IMG/VR virus record: IMGVR_UViG_3300030331_003588 | Location: 1 to 20,351 of that record | Strand: one strand, 5' to 3' | Source: a virus | Length of the DNA: 20,351 nt | Position numbers and translations under genes: made by a program | The notes under the pieces: model-generated | Seen by the model: the letters and a program-made list of their open reading frames with translations, nothing else | What the model was told of the DNA's origin: nothing | Database searches by the model: none | Shown here: piece by piece, positions 8,085 to 14,467 of the stretch | How the letters are laid out: every line of letters starts with the position of its first letter | Position numbering within the stretch: position 1 is the stretch's first letter

Positions 8085-8859
8085 AAAAGTCTCCTTCCTT
8101 TTTTTCGTTACATACTTTCGTTGCTACTTCTAAATCATCGAAGAGTTTTACCGCTCTCTTCGCCCCCTTTTTCATCACCGCATATTTAGTGGGTCGTTTC
8201 CATCGTTCACCATCACTGCACAACGGCAATTCTTCTCCTAAGTCGCATTGCAACTTAGACATCTTGTGCAAATTCACACGTTTCGTTATATAGTCTTCAG
8301 TTTGTTTTAAGTCCCATACAGGAATGTCCAAAATTTGTATAGGTGCTTTTGGATATTCATATTTATCTAATAGTTTGGAACGAGTCCAGTCTCTAATCAA
8401 CGCACAAATCTGAAGTTTGTCAATCTCAAGACCTTTTACTTTATTAATTAGCCATCCGTAAATATTTAATTGAGTTTCCCACTCAGGTTTTATATCTGTA
8501 ACACTAAACGAACTACAAAATTTATAATCAATCACGGATACTTTGTTCCCGTTTACAATCTGCACATCAATCGCTCCGGACAAAGTCACGCCTGCTATTT
8601 TGCAAACTAATCTTTCTTCGTTAATATGATTTTTAACCTGTGATTTTTCAGCTACGTTGTGAAGAGCAGTGCCAAGCATTTGCCATAACATGTCAGCCAC
8701 ATCTGTCTGCATCTGTTTAAAATGAATTTTCCGTAGACGTTGTATGCGCGGAGGAGATATAATCTCCGTAACACTATAGTCAGCATTCTTACTGTAGTCA
8801 TTAGTTTTCGCTAACTTAACTAACGTTTCTGGCACATTATGTATATTTGTAATTTCCAA
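7966..8859 (-). CDS. PD-(D/E)XK exonuclease, RecB/Cas4-like
   Basis: The 297-aa protein has GTALHNVAE (His67), GAIDVQ (Asp98), VIDYKF (Asp111, Lys113) and QLNIYGW (Gln130, Tyr134), the motif order of RecB-family PD-(D/E)XK nucleases. Cys270, Cys275 and Cys281 form a C-terminal cluster like the iron-sulphur site of Cas4 and AddB; the fourth Cys is not certain (Cys86, Cys115 and others are candidates). It probably resects DNA ends for the annealase encoded next. The start is TTG at 8857-8859, chosen for the AAAGGGG site just before it. The Cys cluster lies wholly in the 119-base overlap with the annealase gene. Confidence 0.85.
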   Translation of the reverse strand: MEITNIHNVPETLVKLAKTNDYSKNADYSVTEIISPPRIQRLRKIHFKQMQTDVADMLWQMLGTALHNVAEKSQVKNHINEERLVCKIAGVTLSGAIDVQIVNGNKVSVIDYKFCSSFSVTDIKPEWETQLNIYGWLINKVKGLEIDKLQICALIRDWTRSKLLDKYEYPKAPIQILDIPVWDLKQTEDYITKRVNLHKMSKLQCDLGEELPLCSDGERWKRPTKYAVMKKGAKRAVKLFDDLEVATKVCNEKKEGDFYVEQRKGEPIRCTGNYCGVAEWCSQYNKEVIANQDGGLS

Positions 8860-8875
8860 ATTGTTTCCCCTTTAG

Positions 8876-9247
8876 ATGAATAATAGCACTATCCCTACAG
8901 ATACACAAGTGTTTTCTATGCTAGGAGAACCTGCATCAAAAGCTAACTCAAGAAGAGCTGTTATCATCGGCGGTAAAATTAGATTTATCAAGTCCAGCAA
9001 AGCACTCGGTTATTCATCAATGTTTAAACAACAGTTAACAGGAGCTGGAGAAAACTGGGAAGAAGATGTAGCTGTTGAGATTACAATCTATTATGCTTCT
9101 CGAAGACCTGATTTAGATGAGTCTTTAATACTCGATTTGTTACAAGGACATGCTTATAAGAATGACCGACAAGTAAAAGAAAAACATATATTTTGGAAAC
9201 TTGATAAAAAAAACCCCAGAGCAGAAATAAAAATATGGAAGATTTAA
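8876..9247 (+). CDS. RusA-like Holliday junction resolvase
   Basis: The 123-aa protein has the RusA pattern: a first strand with LGEPASKANSRR (residues 16-27), basic segments, then RRPDLDESLILDLLQGHAYKND (in parts: RRPDLDESLI and LDLLQGHAYKNDRQV, residues 76-100). Asp79, Asp81 and Asp97 stand where RusA has its metal-binding aspartates. RusA proteins are dimers that cut four-way junctions symmetrically, fitting the recombination neighbours. Its start is only 16 bases from the divergent nuclease start and no Shine-Dalgarno site precedes it. Either translation is leaderless or the true start is the Met at residue 15, which also lacks a good site. Confidence 0.85.
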   Translation: MNNSTIPTDTQVFSMLGEPASKANSRRAVIIGGKIRFIKSSKALGYSSMFKQQLTGAGENWEEDVAVEITIYYASRRPDLDESLILDLLQGHAYKNDRQVKEKHIFWKLDKKNPRAEIKIWKI

Positions 9248-9411
9248 TGTCAAATAAAGAAATACAAAAACTCGTAGACGAAGAATACAAAAACATTATG
9301 AAGACTCCATTAGAAGATTTTTTAAAAGAGGCTTTTGAGTTGGGATATTCTGTTTTCTGGAAAGATATTGTTAAAAAAGTAATCACCGCCAGAGTACAGC
9401 AGAAAAAATAA
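9247..9411 (+). CDS. Small helical protein, 54 aa
   Basis: The ATG shares one base with the RusA stop (TAATG), and the frame runs 54 codons to TAA. The product is charged and helical, with an amphipathic stretch (residues 21-45, PLEDFLKEAFELGYSVFWKD). No family is recognised. Coupling to RusA suggests co-expression, and perhaps an accessory role in junction resolution, which is a guess. A hairpin lies directly after its stop. Codon use is like its neighbours. Confidence 0.65.
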   Translation: MSNKEIQKLVDEEYKNIMKTPLEDFLKEAFELGYSVFWKDIVKKVITARVQQKK

Positions 9412-9432
9412 AAGCCCGCGTTGCACGGGCTT
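9412..9432 (+). terminator. Hairpin after RusA operon
   Basis: A perfect 7-bp stem (AAGCCCG at 9412-9418 with CGGGCTT at 9426-9432) closes a 7-base loop right after the stop of the 54-aa gene. The following bases (CTACCACAC) lack a T tract, so it is a weak terminator or an RNA-end protecting hairpin. Confidence 0.55.
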
Positions 9433-9578
9433 CTACCACACTAAAGGGGTAAGTGTGTCAAACGATAGAGAGGTCTATCAAAAACAAGAGTATAAAATAT
9501 TTCACATCATTGCAAGCTTTGTGGTAATATTTAATCGACTGTCAATTCTTTGATATGTCATATTTGTATCCTTTCCTA
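9433..9578 (+). other. Non-coding stretch with two short hairpins
   Basis: Between two terminator-like hairpins lie a CACACT/AGTGTG stem near 9437-9458 and a perfect 6-bp GATAGA/TCTATC stem with a GAGG loop near 9464-9479. A 24-codon frame with a GTG start after AAAGGGG can be read here (VCQTIERSIK...), but it crosses the hairpin and has little support. It may be a 3' UTR or a small RNA ending at the strong terminator that follows. Confidence 0.35.
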
Positions 9579-9619
9579 GAGGGCATTGTGTGCGGACGCT
9601 TTGCCCTCGCTTTTTTTTT
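9579..9619 (+). terminator. Strong Rho-independent terminator
   Basis: GAGGGCA at 9579-9585 pairs perfectly with TGCCCTC at 9602-9608. A small inner GCG/CGC stem sits in the loop, and nine T residues follow at 9611-9619. This is a textbook intrinsic terminator on the plus strand. It insulates the RusA operon from the structured leader and primase operon that start about 25 bases later. Confidence 0.88.
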
Positions 9620-9642
9620 CACACACACAATAAAAAAATAGT

Positions 9643-9648
9643 TATACT
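9643..9648 (+). promoter_or_regulatory. Possible -10 element of the primase operon
   Basis: TATACT lies between the strong terminator and the structured RNA, in a very AT-rich stretch, where a promoter for the downstream operon is required. There is no good -35 match 17 bases upstream (ACACAC-type sequence), so an activator or a phage polymerase may be needed. This is a position-based guess. Confidence 0.35.
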
Positions 9649-9675
9649 AATTTTACGTACCGTTTGCGTTAACGA

Positions 9676-9860
9676 TGAGGTAAAGGTTGCCTGCTGACGA
9701 GAAAAGACCTACCAGTATCCCTCTTTGGAGGGCGGTGCAAATCCGTAAGAATCTGGCGACTGGCGTGGACTGTGAGGTCGAGGGGTTAAGCTACGGCTTA
9801 AGTGTCACAGTACCTTTAAGGGGGTGGAGCCTTCCGTCTTTCTACCTGTGGGGGTAGGGG
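9676..9860 (+). ncRNA. Candidate structured leader RNA of the primase operon
   Basis: This GC-rich stretch in an AT-rich genome has no sensible reading frame but many helices. They are GTTGCC 9686-9691 with GGCGAC 9755-9760; CCCTC 9719-9723 with GAGGG 9728-9732; ACTGTGA 9769-9775 with TCACAGT 9805-9811; TTAAGC 9786-9791 with GCTTAA 9796-9801, closed by a C(UACG)G loop of the very stable UNCG class; and CTACC 9842-9846 with GGTAG 9853-9857. GACCT at 9706-9710 could also pair with AGGTC at 9775-9779 as a pseudoknot. It lies between a terminator and the ribosome site of the zinc-ribbon gene, so it is either a cis-acting leader or a processed RNA. It matches no family I recognise. Confidence 0.55.
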
Positions 9861-9894
9861 GGCGTGTGGGTGGAATACATAGTAAGGAGAGGAA

Positions 9895-10056
9895 ATGAAA
9901 TGTTGGCATTGTAGAACAGAACTAATCTGGGGGGGTGACCATGACCTCGAAGACGAAGACGAATATTTTGGGATGGTTACAAACTTAACCTGCCCTAAGT
10001 GTGACAGCTACGTAGAAGTGTACTTACCGAAAAGGGAGACAGAGTATGACAATTAA
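9895..10056 (+). CDS. Small zinc-ribbon protein, 53 aa
   Basis: A strong AAGGAGAGG site sits just before the ATG. The product begins MKCWHCRTEL and later has LTCPKCDSYVEV, giving two CxxC knuckles (Cys3/Cys6 and Cys33/Cys36) of a zinc ribbon, with an acidic loop (DHDLEDEDEY) between them. Such ribbons bind nucleic acid or protein partners. It is the first gene after the structured leader, and its end overlaps the next start by 11 bases. A role in replication is suggested only by the primase-helicase downstream. Confidence 0.75.
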   Translation: MKCWHCRTELIWGGDHDLEDEDEYFGMVTNLTCPKCDSYVEVYLPKRETEYDN

Positions 10057-10321
10057 AAGGAATACAATTAAAAGGAATTATAAAAAAGAATATCAAGGGC
10101 AGTTACGCAGAGGGGACAACAAAAAACAAATAGAAAGGCAACGCGCCCGTAGGTTACTTGATAGAATAGGGGCAGACAAAAACAAAAATGGTAAAGCCGA
10201 TAAAAGGGAAGGCAAAGACATAGACCATAAAAAACCGATACGAAGAGGAGGTAAATCAAACTTAGCAAACTTAAGGCTGAGAAACAGAAAAGCAAATCGC
10301 AGAGACAACAAAAGAACGTAA
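10046..10321 (+). CDS. Basic HNH-like protein, 91 aa
   Basis: This very Lys/Arg-rich protein contains KDIDHKKPIRRGGKSNLANLRLRNRKANR (in parts: KDIDHKKPIRRGG, residues 56-68, and KSNLANLRLRNRKANR). It is the D-H...P...GG...NL...N core of HNH endonucleases but lacks the usual zinc cysteines. Small proteins of this kind are common in phages. They may be weak nucleases, or DNA-binding proteins that have lost nuclease activity. A GGGAG site lies 8 bases before the start. The stop shares one base with the primase-helicase start (TAATG), so the two are coupled. Confidence 0.7.
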   Translation: MTIKRNTIKRNYKKEYQGQLRRGDNKKQIERQRARRLLDRIGADKNKNGKADKREGKDIDHKKPIRRGGKSNLANLRLRNRKANRRDNKRT

Positions 10322-11991
10322 TGCTAGTGTCAAAACGCATTGCGTGTCCGCTCTGTTCTCAAGACAGAAAGAAAAGGAAATCAAAAGATTGTGTTGTTTC
10401 GGAAAAACCTGACGGAACAGAAGTATTCTTTTGTCATCATTGCGGAGAAAGTGGGGTGTATAACCAGTCTCCAAACCATCGCCCCACACCGCATCAACAA
10501 GGAGGGGAACAAAAAATGTTTAAACCGCAAGTAGTGCAAGACCTAGACAAAGACCACATTGAGTTTTTAGAAAAGCGTGGCATATCTCAAAATACAGCCA
10601 AGGTAGTTGGAATTTTCGGGGCAGAGAAATGGTTCACTAGATTGAACAAGAAGGCCAAGTCAATTGCATTTCCGTACATAAAAAACGGAGAACTGATGGC
10701 AGTAAAGTATAGGTCACTAGAGGGCAAAGACTTTACACAAGACGCAAGTGGAGCCACACTTCTATTTAACATAGACAATATCGACAAATCCAAGCCAATG
10801 ATTTTTGTGGAAGGAGAGATAGACGCTTTAACTCTTATTGAGTGTGGCGTTGACAATGTTGTGTCGGTTCCTACAGGGGCTCCCATAAAAGTATCGGAAG
10901 GCAAGGTAGACCCCAGTGAGGATAAACGTTTCCAGTATATTTGGCAGTCTCACGAAGTAATTAAAGAATGCGAAAAAATTATTATAGCTACCGACAATGA
11001 TACCGCCGGTCAGGCTCTAGCTGAAGAATTGGCAAGGCGTATAGGCAAGGACAAATGTCACCTTGTAGAGTTTGATGGGCATAAGGATTTCAATGAAGTG
11101 TTATTGAAGTCTGGCAAAGACGAAGTTAAAAAAATACTAGACTCCGCAAAACCTTACCCAGTTGAAGGTCTCCTGTCACCGGGGGATTTTTTAGAACGTT
11201 TAAACAACCTTAGAGCGAACGGGACAGGGCGTGGAAAATCTACTGGGTATAAAAACTTAGATGATATTTATACAGTGGTTGAAGGACAGCTAACTGTAGT
11301 TACCGGTTATCCATCTAGTGGTAAGTCTAATTTTGTAGACCAGTTAATGGTAAACCTTGGTTCACAACATGACTGGAAGTTTGCTGTATGTTCTTTTGAG
11401 AACGCTCCGGAAACTCACATAGCAAGGCTGATGGAAATCAGGCAAAAGAAAAGATTCTTTGAGGGCAAGAATCAAATGACTAAAGACGAATACACTGAGG
11501 GGTTTGAATGGGTCAACGAACATTTTATTTTCTTAACGCACCAGTCTAGTGAGCCCAGTACAATTGATAGTATCCTAGAACGTCTCAAAGTTGCAGTAGC
11601 CAGAGATGGGGTTCGAGGTGCAGTTATAGACCCCTACAATTACATCATCATGGATAAAGAGTCTTCTGAAACTGAGAGCATTAGTAATATGCTTACTCGT
11701 GTACAAAGCTTTGCCAAAGCTTATGGTTGTCACATTTGGTTTGTAGCTCACCCTGCCAAGATGCAAAGGTATGGAAACGAATTACCAAGACCCGATGGAA
11801 TGGCTATCTCCGGTAGTATGGCGTGGTGGGCAAAAGCTGACGCAGGGCTAACGGTACACAGGCAGGAAAATATGACAGAGATTATTTGCTGGAAATGTAG
11901 GTACAGATGGGTAGGCAAAACAGGATTAGTGGAGATGGCCTACGACACGATAACAGGAAGTTATACAGAAATCGAAGACCCTTTTGGATAA
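10321..11991 (+). CDS. T7 gp4-type DNA primase-helicase
   Basis: Domains in order: a zinc finger with Cys9, Cys12, Cys38 and Cys41; a TOPRIM primase domain with IFVEGEIDALTL (around residue 165) and IIIATDNDTAGQ (around residue 224); a linker; and a RecA/DnaB-type helicase with Walker A GYPSSGKSN (around residues 328-336) and Walker B-like GAVIDPYNYI (around residue 434). By family knowledge it makes RNA primers and, as a hexamer, unwinds the fork for the phage polymerase. Length (556 aa) matches T7 gp4 (566 aa). No DNA polymerase gene lies in the window. The start is coupled to the HNH-like gene; its own ribosome site is weak. Confidence 0.93.
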   Translation: MLVSKRIACPLCSQDRKKRKSKDCVVSEKPDGTEVFFCHHCGESGVYNQSPNHRPTPHQQGGEQKMFKPQVVQDLDKDHIEFLEKRGISQNTAKVVGIFGAEKWFTRLNKKAKSIAFPYIKNGELMAVKYRSLEGKDFTQDASGATLLFNIDNIDKSKPMIFVEGEIDALTLIECGVDNVVSVPTGAPIKVSEGKVDPSEDKRFQYIWQSHEVIKECEKIIIATDNDTAGQALAEELARRIGKDKCHLVEFDGHKDFNEVLLKSGKDEVKKILDSAKPYPVEGLLSPGDFLERLNNLRANGTGRGKSTGYKNLDDIYTVVEGQLTVVTGYPSSGKSNFVDQLMVNLGSQHDWKFAVCSFENAPETHIARLMEIRQKKRFFEGKNQMTKDEYTEGFEWVNEHFIFLTHQSSEPSTIDSILERLKVAVARDGVRGAVIDPYNYIIMDKESSETESISNMLTRVQSFAKAYGCHIWFVAHPAKMQRYGNELPRPDGMAISGSMAWWAKADAGLTVHRQENMTEIICWKCRYRWVGKTGLVEMAYDTITGSYTEIEDPFG

Positions 11992-12183
11992 TATGTCAAG
12001 TTATAAATTCGGCAAACGCTATTTTTTCGTGTAAATATTATTTGATGTTTAAACATTAATAATATTCAAAGTTTACCTGCCTCAGTTCGTTTTGCTTGTT
12101 TGGTAAAAGAATATAAAAAAATAATAATTAGACCAGAAACTCCGGCAGGATTACCGAAGCTTCTGAACTAATAGTGCGGTTAT
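11992..12183 (+). other. Convergent intergenic region
   Basis: This AT-rich gap lies between convergent primase and small-gene operons. It holds a 13-codon frame from the ATG at 11993 (MSSYKFGKRYFFV), one GTTTAAAC copy at 12047-12054, and, without an ATG, an open frame of about 34 codons ending at 12171 that reads like protein (VRFACLVKEYKK...). These could be remnants of a decayed gene. A hairpin at 12134-12165 is listed separately. Confidence 0.4.
12134..12165 (-). terminator. Imperfect hairpin with T-rich tail, end of small-gene operon
   Basis: CAGAA at 12134-12138 pairs with TTCTG at 12161-12165, with inner CT/AG and CGG/CCG pairs broken by two mismatches. Read on the minus strand it is followed, after a few bases, by TTATTATTTTTTT. 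This fits a weak terminator for the leftward operon that ends at 12184. Confidence 0.45.
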
Positions 12184-12369
12184 TTATTGAGTTTCGTTTG
12201 TTGGATGTCTTGAAACGTTTAAGTATTCTCTGTACTTCTTTAACATAAAATAAATACGTTGCTTAGACACCCCAAGTTTTTGTGCAATCTCAGGGAGAGT
12301 CTTACCTTCTTGTCGAAGTTTAAAAACATTTAAGTGACGCTCCCTTGCTTTTTTATTTTGTAAAATCAT
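12184..12369 (-). CDS. Small helix-turn-helix protein, 61 aa
   Basis: After a basic start (MILQNKKARERH) comes GKTLPEIAQKLGVSKQRIYFMLKKY (residues 22-46, in parts GKTLPEIAQKLGVSKQ and RIYFMLKKY). This is a clear helix-turn-helix of the resolvase, sigma-4 or LuxR-like kind. It is therefore a likely DNA-binding regulator and the last gene of the small-gene operon. I placed the start at 12369 because it overlaps the preceding stop by ATGA; a longer frame to 12435 runs through that coding membrane gene and is not supported. It is one candidate for the protein that recognises the repeated promoter box or the GTTTAAAC palindrome, but that is speculation. Confidence 0.75.
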   Translation of the reverse strand: MILQNKKARERHLNVFKLRQEGKTLPEIAQKLGVSKQRIYFMLKKYREYLNVSRHPTNETQ

Positions 12370-12539
12370 AATCCTAAAATAAAACTTTCTAGCCAAAGGA
12401 CTGCTAAACCCAAAAACATCACAGCTACACCGCACAAAACTATTGCCATGAATAAATCGGATACAGTTTCTATCCAGTCTTTCGGGTCATTGTGAAATAT
12501 ATTCCGGTCAATCTTTTCTTTAAACTCTGGTTTGCTCAT
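12366..12539 (-). CDS. Small membrane protein, 57 aa
   Basis: The soluble N-terminus (MSKPEFKEKIDRNIFHNDPKD) is followed by one long hydrophobic segment at residues 29-57 (LFMAIVLCGVAVMFLGLAVLW, given as key residues) with little after it. It would insert as a single membrane helix with the N-terminus probably in the cytoplasm. The start overlaps the upstream membrane gene by 20 bases and the stop overlaps the HTH gene by ATGA. A holin-related or superinfection role is possible, but there is no lysin gene nearby to support it. Confidence 0.65.
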   Translation of the reverse strand: MSKPEFKEKIDRNIFHNDPKDWIETVSDLFMAIVLCGVAVMFLGLAVLWLESFILGL

Positions 12540-12771
12540 AAGTTTTTCCCCTCGTTGAAACTACACAGTGATACACAGTATAAAGAACATTACACGCCCC
12601 AATCAAAACAATTAGACCCCCGATAGCAAGTGCCCCAAGGTAACCTACGTTGTTTACAAAATGAAAGTTTGTAAATACATCTTTTATTACGCAACCTACT
12701 AGAGCACCCCAGATTGTCCAGATGCTTGCCATGATTGCGTTACCGCTACAAATTTTAATGTTTTTGTTCAT
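12520..12771 (-). CDS. Two-helix membrane protein, 83 aa
   Basis: Hydrophobic stretches at about residues 12-29 (AIMASIWTIWGALVGCVI) and 43-68 (YLGALAIGGLIVLIGACNVLY) are joined by an aromatic loop, and a short charged tail follows. Two helices and a short charged tail resemble small class II holins, yet no endolysin is visible in the window, so the label is withheld. An AAGGAG site lies 6 bases before the start, which overlaps the upstream gene by 17 bases. Together with the next gene it forms a pair of adjacent membrane proteins. Confidence 0.7.
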   Translation of the reverse strand: MNKNIKICSGNAIMASIWTIWGALVGCVIKDVFTNFHFVNNVGYLGALAIGGLIVLIGACNVLYTVYHCVVSTRGKTYEQTRV

Positions 12772-13033
12772 GCTCTGTCTCCTTATAAGTTATATCTTCA
12801 ACTATTACATCAGTGATATTTCCTTCCTGAATAACACCTCTGCCTTCAGGATTCTCCAGCAAGGAAGAAATCCACTGCATTACACCCTCTGATAGTAGTG
12901 AATGGTCACCAGTTCGTAACGCGTCTCTATCAGATTCGGATAGTTCATCTGCATTGAAATGTAAATCGGTACTACATTCGATGACCCTGCCAAACTTCAC
13001 AGTCAACACCAAGGTTTTGTTTTTCGCTGTCAT
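12755..13033 (-). CDS. Hypothetical acidic protein, 92 aa
   Basis: I do not recognise this protein. It starts with strands (KTLVLTVKFGRVIEC), has an acidic middle (LSESDRDALRTGDHSLL) and ends with VTDVIVEDITYKE-type strands (residues 73-86) plus a charged tail. The start at 13033 is preceded by AAAGGAG at good spacing. A longer frame to 13060 starts inside the upstream gene without a comparable site. It overlaps the two-helix membrane gene by 17 bases. Confidence 0.65.
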   Translation of the reverse strand: MTAKNKTLVLTVKFGRVIECSTDLHFNADELSESDRDALRTGDHSLLSEGVMQWISSLLENPEGRGVIQEGNITDVIVEDITYKETEHEQKH

Positions 13034-13044
13034 ATTTTCTCCTT

Positions 13045-13251
13045 TCATTCTGTCCTCCAACCTACCACAAGAAAGTCAATGTCCTCGTGGCTATGGCTAT
13101 CTATAACTTTCTTAGGTAAGTAATCTGCTAGTTGATAGTGAGTTTTACCACCGAACCAAGCCATACTATCCTCTGCTCTCATAGGTTTCCAACCTTTACG
13201 TTTAATCATGGCTATGAAAGCCTTTACTATCTTCTTATCTTCCTCAGTCAT
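13045..13251 (-). CDS. Hypothetical protein, 68 aa
   Basis: This small basic-then-acidic protein has a helical N-terminus (EEDKKIVKAFIAMIKRKGW) and a compact aromatic C-terminus ending IDFLVVGWRTE. It has no membrane segment or metal-binding pattern and no family I recognise. An AAAGGAG site precedes the start and the start overlaps the upstream stop by ATGA. Its tail sequence contains the ribosome site of the next gene. Confidence 0.65.
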   Translation of the reverse strand: MTEEDKKIVKAFIAMIKRKGWKPMRAEDSMAWFGGKTHYQLADYLPKKVIDSHSHEDIDFLVVGWRTE

Positions 13252-13403
13252 ACTTTCTCCTTTCTCTTTTTTTCTGCTTCAATAAAAGCAAACGCAATGT
13301 CACGAGAGTTTAAACGCTTTTCATACTGCCCGCGTCTGTCTTTGTGTCTGCCGGTATTTCTATTAGGATTTTTTATTTGTGCCCTAACAACTAAGTTCCT
13401 CAT
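13248..13403 (-). CDS. Small basic protein, 51 aa
   Basis: The frame starts at 13403, inside an ATGA overlap with the upstream stop, and ends in an ATGA overlap with the next start. It has 51 codons and the product is strongly basic (RNTGRHKDRRGQYEKR near residues 15-30, tail EKKRKEK). Chained overlaps on both sides are the main evidence that it is real. A nucleic-acid-binding role is plausible from charge alone. It contains one GTTTAAAC copy (13308-13315), which encodes part of RLN. Confidence 0.6.
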   Translation of the reverse strand: MRNLVVRAQIKNPNRNTGRHKDRRGQYEKRLNSRDIAFAFIEAEKKRKEKV

Positions 13404-13687
13404 TGAACACTCCTAAAGGGCATGTTGCTTGGGCTATGTTGAAACACTAATCGCTCTGCAACCTTTTTGAGAATCTCAATTTTCTCTTTAGATATTGCTA
13501 AACTTTCAATTAAACCCAGAACGTTATCAATCACTATTTCTGATTGCTTTTTTGTCCTAGCTGTAATAGCTAATATAAAACCCTGTACAACAAAAGCTTC
13601 GCCTTTTGTCAGGTTTTCATCTTCCATTAACTTTTCAATTAATGTGAGCATATCTTTTTCTATTTGTTTTTTTTGCTTTGCGTTCAT
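13400..13687 (-). CDS. Hypothetical helical protein, 95 aa
   Basis: The product is almost all helix with a charged N-terminus (MNAKQKKQIEKDMLTLIEKL) and heptad-like leucine/isoleucine spacing through residue 80, so it may form a helical bundle or coiled coil. The C-terminal 15 residues are polar. AAAGGGG lies upstream of the ATG. No family is recognised. It sits in the middle of the chain of tiny genes. Confidence 0.65.
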   Translation of the reverse strand: MNAKQKKQIEKDMLTLIEKLMEDENLTKGEAFVVQGFILAITARTKKQSEIVIDNVLGLIESLAISKEKIEILKKVAERLVFQHSPSNMPFRSVQ

Positions 13688-13689
13688 AA

Positions 13690-13872
13690 TTACTTACCCC
13701 TTTCAATATCGTTTAAACATTGGTTGTGTCCTTCAAAGTCATCTAGGTCAGGCTTCGATAAATCAAACTTGGCATGAACAATATCGCCTTGCATACTAGA
13801 AATTCTGTGTTGCACTGGACAGGTTTTTAACCAATCAAGAAATCGTTCTATGTTTTCAATCTGCTCCATCAT
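13690..13872 (-). CDS. Hypothetical protein, 60 aa
   Basis: This small, soluble product contains ENIERFLDWLKTCPVQHR and an acidic middle (KPDLDDFEGHNQC). It holds two cysteines that do not form a zinc pattern. The start (ATGATG) overlaps the upstream stop by ATGA, and the ribosome site of the next gene spans its last codons. One GTTTAAAC copy at 13711-13718 lies inside. Function unknown. Confidence 0.6.
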   Translation of the reverse strand: MMEQIENIERFLDWLKTCPVQHRISSMQGDIVHAKFDLSKPDLDDFEGHNQCLNDIERGK

Positions 13873-14072
13873 TCTTCCTCTAAGTAATCTAATATCTGCT
13901 TGGCAAACTCTGCCCGACCCTCGTATATATCTTTTGAACCATCGGTGACTTCTTCCATAGCTTCTTCAGAATCATCAATACACTTTTCACAAGCATCTTG
14001 TATTGAATTTAACTTACCGTTCGCATGACACAAGTCCATCTCTAACTGCCTGATTTTTTCAATTAAGTTCAT
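13869..14072 (-). CDS. Hypothetical acidic protein, 67 aa
   Basis: The product is acidic and helical (MNLIEKIRQLEMDLCHANGK, then DSEEAMEEVTDGSKDIYEGR) and reads like a short coiled coil in its first 35 residues. The ATG shares bases with the stop of the upstream 54-aa gene (TAATG) after an AAGGGGGG site. An acidic small phage protein could be a DNA mimic or an inhibitor of a host enzyme; there is no direct evidence. Confidence 0.6.
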   Translation of the reverse strand: MNLIEKIRQLEMDLCHANGKLNSIQDACEKCIDDSEEAMEEVTDGSKDIYEGRAEFAKQILDYLEEE

Positions 14073-14236
14073 TACTTACCCCCCTTCGCAAATTTTAATG
14101 AATCGTTAACGTGCTCAAACCTTCGATTACCTAATTTCCTATCACCAATTTGTTTCATTTTCCTAGCGTGTTCTCTTCTAAGCTTTCTAGCTTTACGCCC
14201 CCCTAAACTAAAACCTCCATTACTGTTTACTTTCAT
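14072..14236 (-). CDS. Small basic protein, 54 aa
   Basis: This 54-codon frame joins its neighbours on both sides by TAATG overlaps, which is strong support. The product is very basic with a Gly-rich start (NGGFSLGGRKARKLRREH) and another RKLGNRRFEH segment, typical of small RNA- or DNA-binding proteins. No known family. The bases AGTAAACAG just after the start resemble part of the 12-mer promoter box, but they are coding here and no -10 follows. Confidence 0.65.
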   Translation of the reverse strand: MKVNSNGGFSLGGRKARKLRREHARKMKQIGDRKLGNRRFEHVNDSLKFAKGGK

Positions 14237-14466
14237 TACTGCCCCTTATAAAAAGAACAAATAAACCATGGCTTGTCTAATGCCAAACCCCAAAACGTTC
14301 CTGCTGTTTTGTCCGAATAACGTGCATACTTTCTACAACGTAAAGCATGTCCGTCTTTTTTTTGTTCCTTCTTTTTAAAATAGTAACCACGTTTTAAATC
14401 AAACATTTTTATCTGTCCGCCCTTAATGGCGTGGCGGTTATGCCATTTATAATTTCTTGGAAACAT
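14236..14466 (-). CDS. Hypothetical basic protein, 76 aa
   Basis: The start at 14466 follows a GGGGG site and lies two bases after the upstream stop; a longer frame to 14538 lies inside the upstream gene and is not favoured. The product is basic and aromatic-rich (MFPRNYKWHNRH, KRGYYFKKKEQKKDGHALRC) and ends WFICSFYKGQ. Two cysteines are too far apart for a clear zinc site. Function unknown. Confidence 0.6.
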   Translation of the reverse strand: MFPRNYKWHNRHAIKGGQIKMFDLKRGYYFKKKEQKKDGHALRCRKYARYSDKTAGTFWGLALDKPWFICSFYKGQ

Positions 14467-14467
14467 A

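Noticed and set aside
9692-9710. Hammerhead ribozyme
   Set aside because: CTGACGA and GAAAA occur together, but no stem II separates them and no stem I/III partners or cleavage site fit.
9731-9745. Cobalamin riboswitch in the primase leader
   Set aside because: CGGTGCAAATCCG resembles a conserved part of B12 riboswitches, and a CobS-like gene exists in the window. However, I could not find the B12 box or the other conserved core blocks, and the downstream genes are replication genes.
11993-12034. Start of an M15-type endolysin (MSSYKFGKRYFFV)
   Set aside because: Some phage peptidases begin similarly, but the frame stops after 13 codons and no catalytic motif follows.
12184-12435. Longer 83-aa form of the HTH protein
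   Set aside because: The extra N-terminal part is the membrane gene read in another frame; the ATGA-coupled start at 12369 fits better.
12366-12771. Holin pair
   Set aside because: Two adjacent small membrane proteins fit in shape, but there is no endolysin or spanin gene nearby, so the label is not supported.
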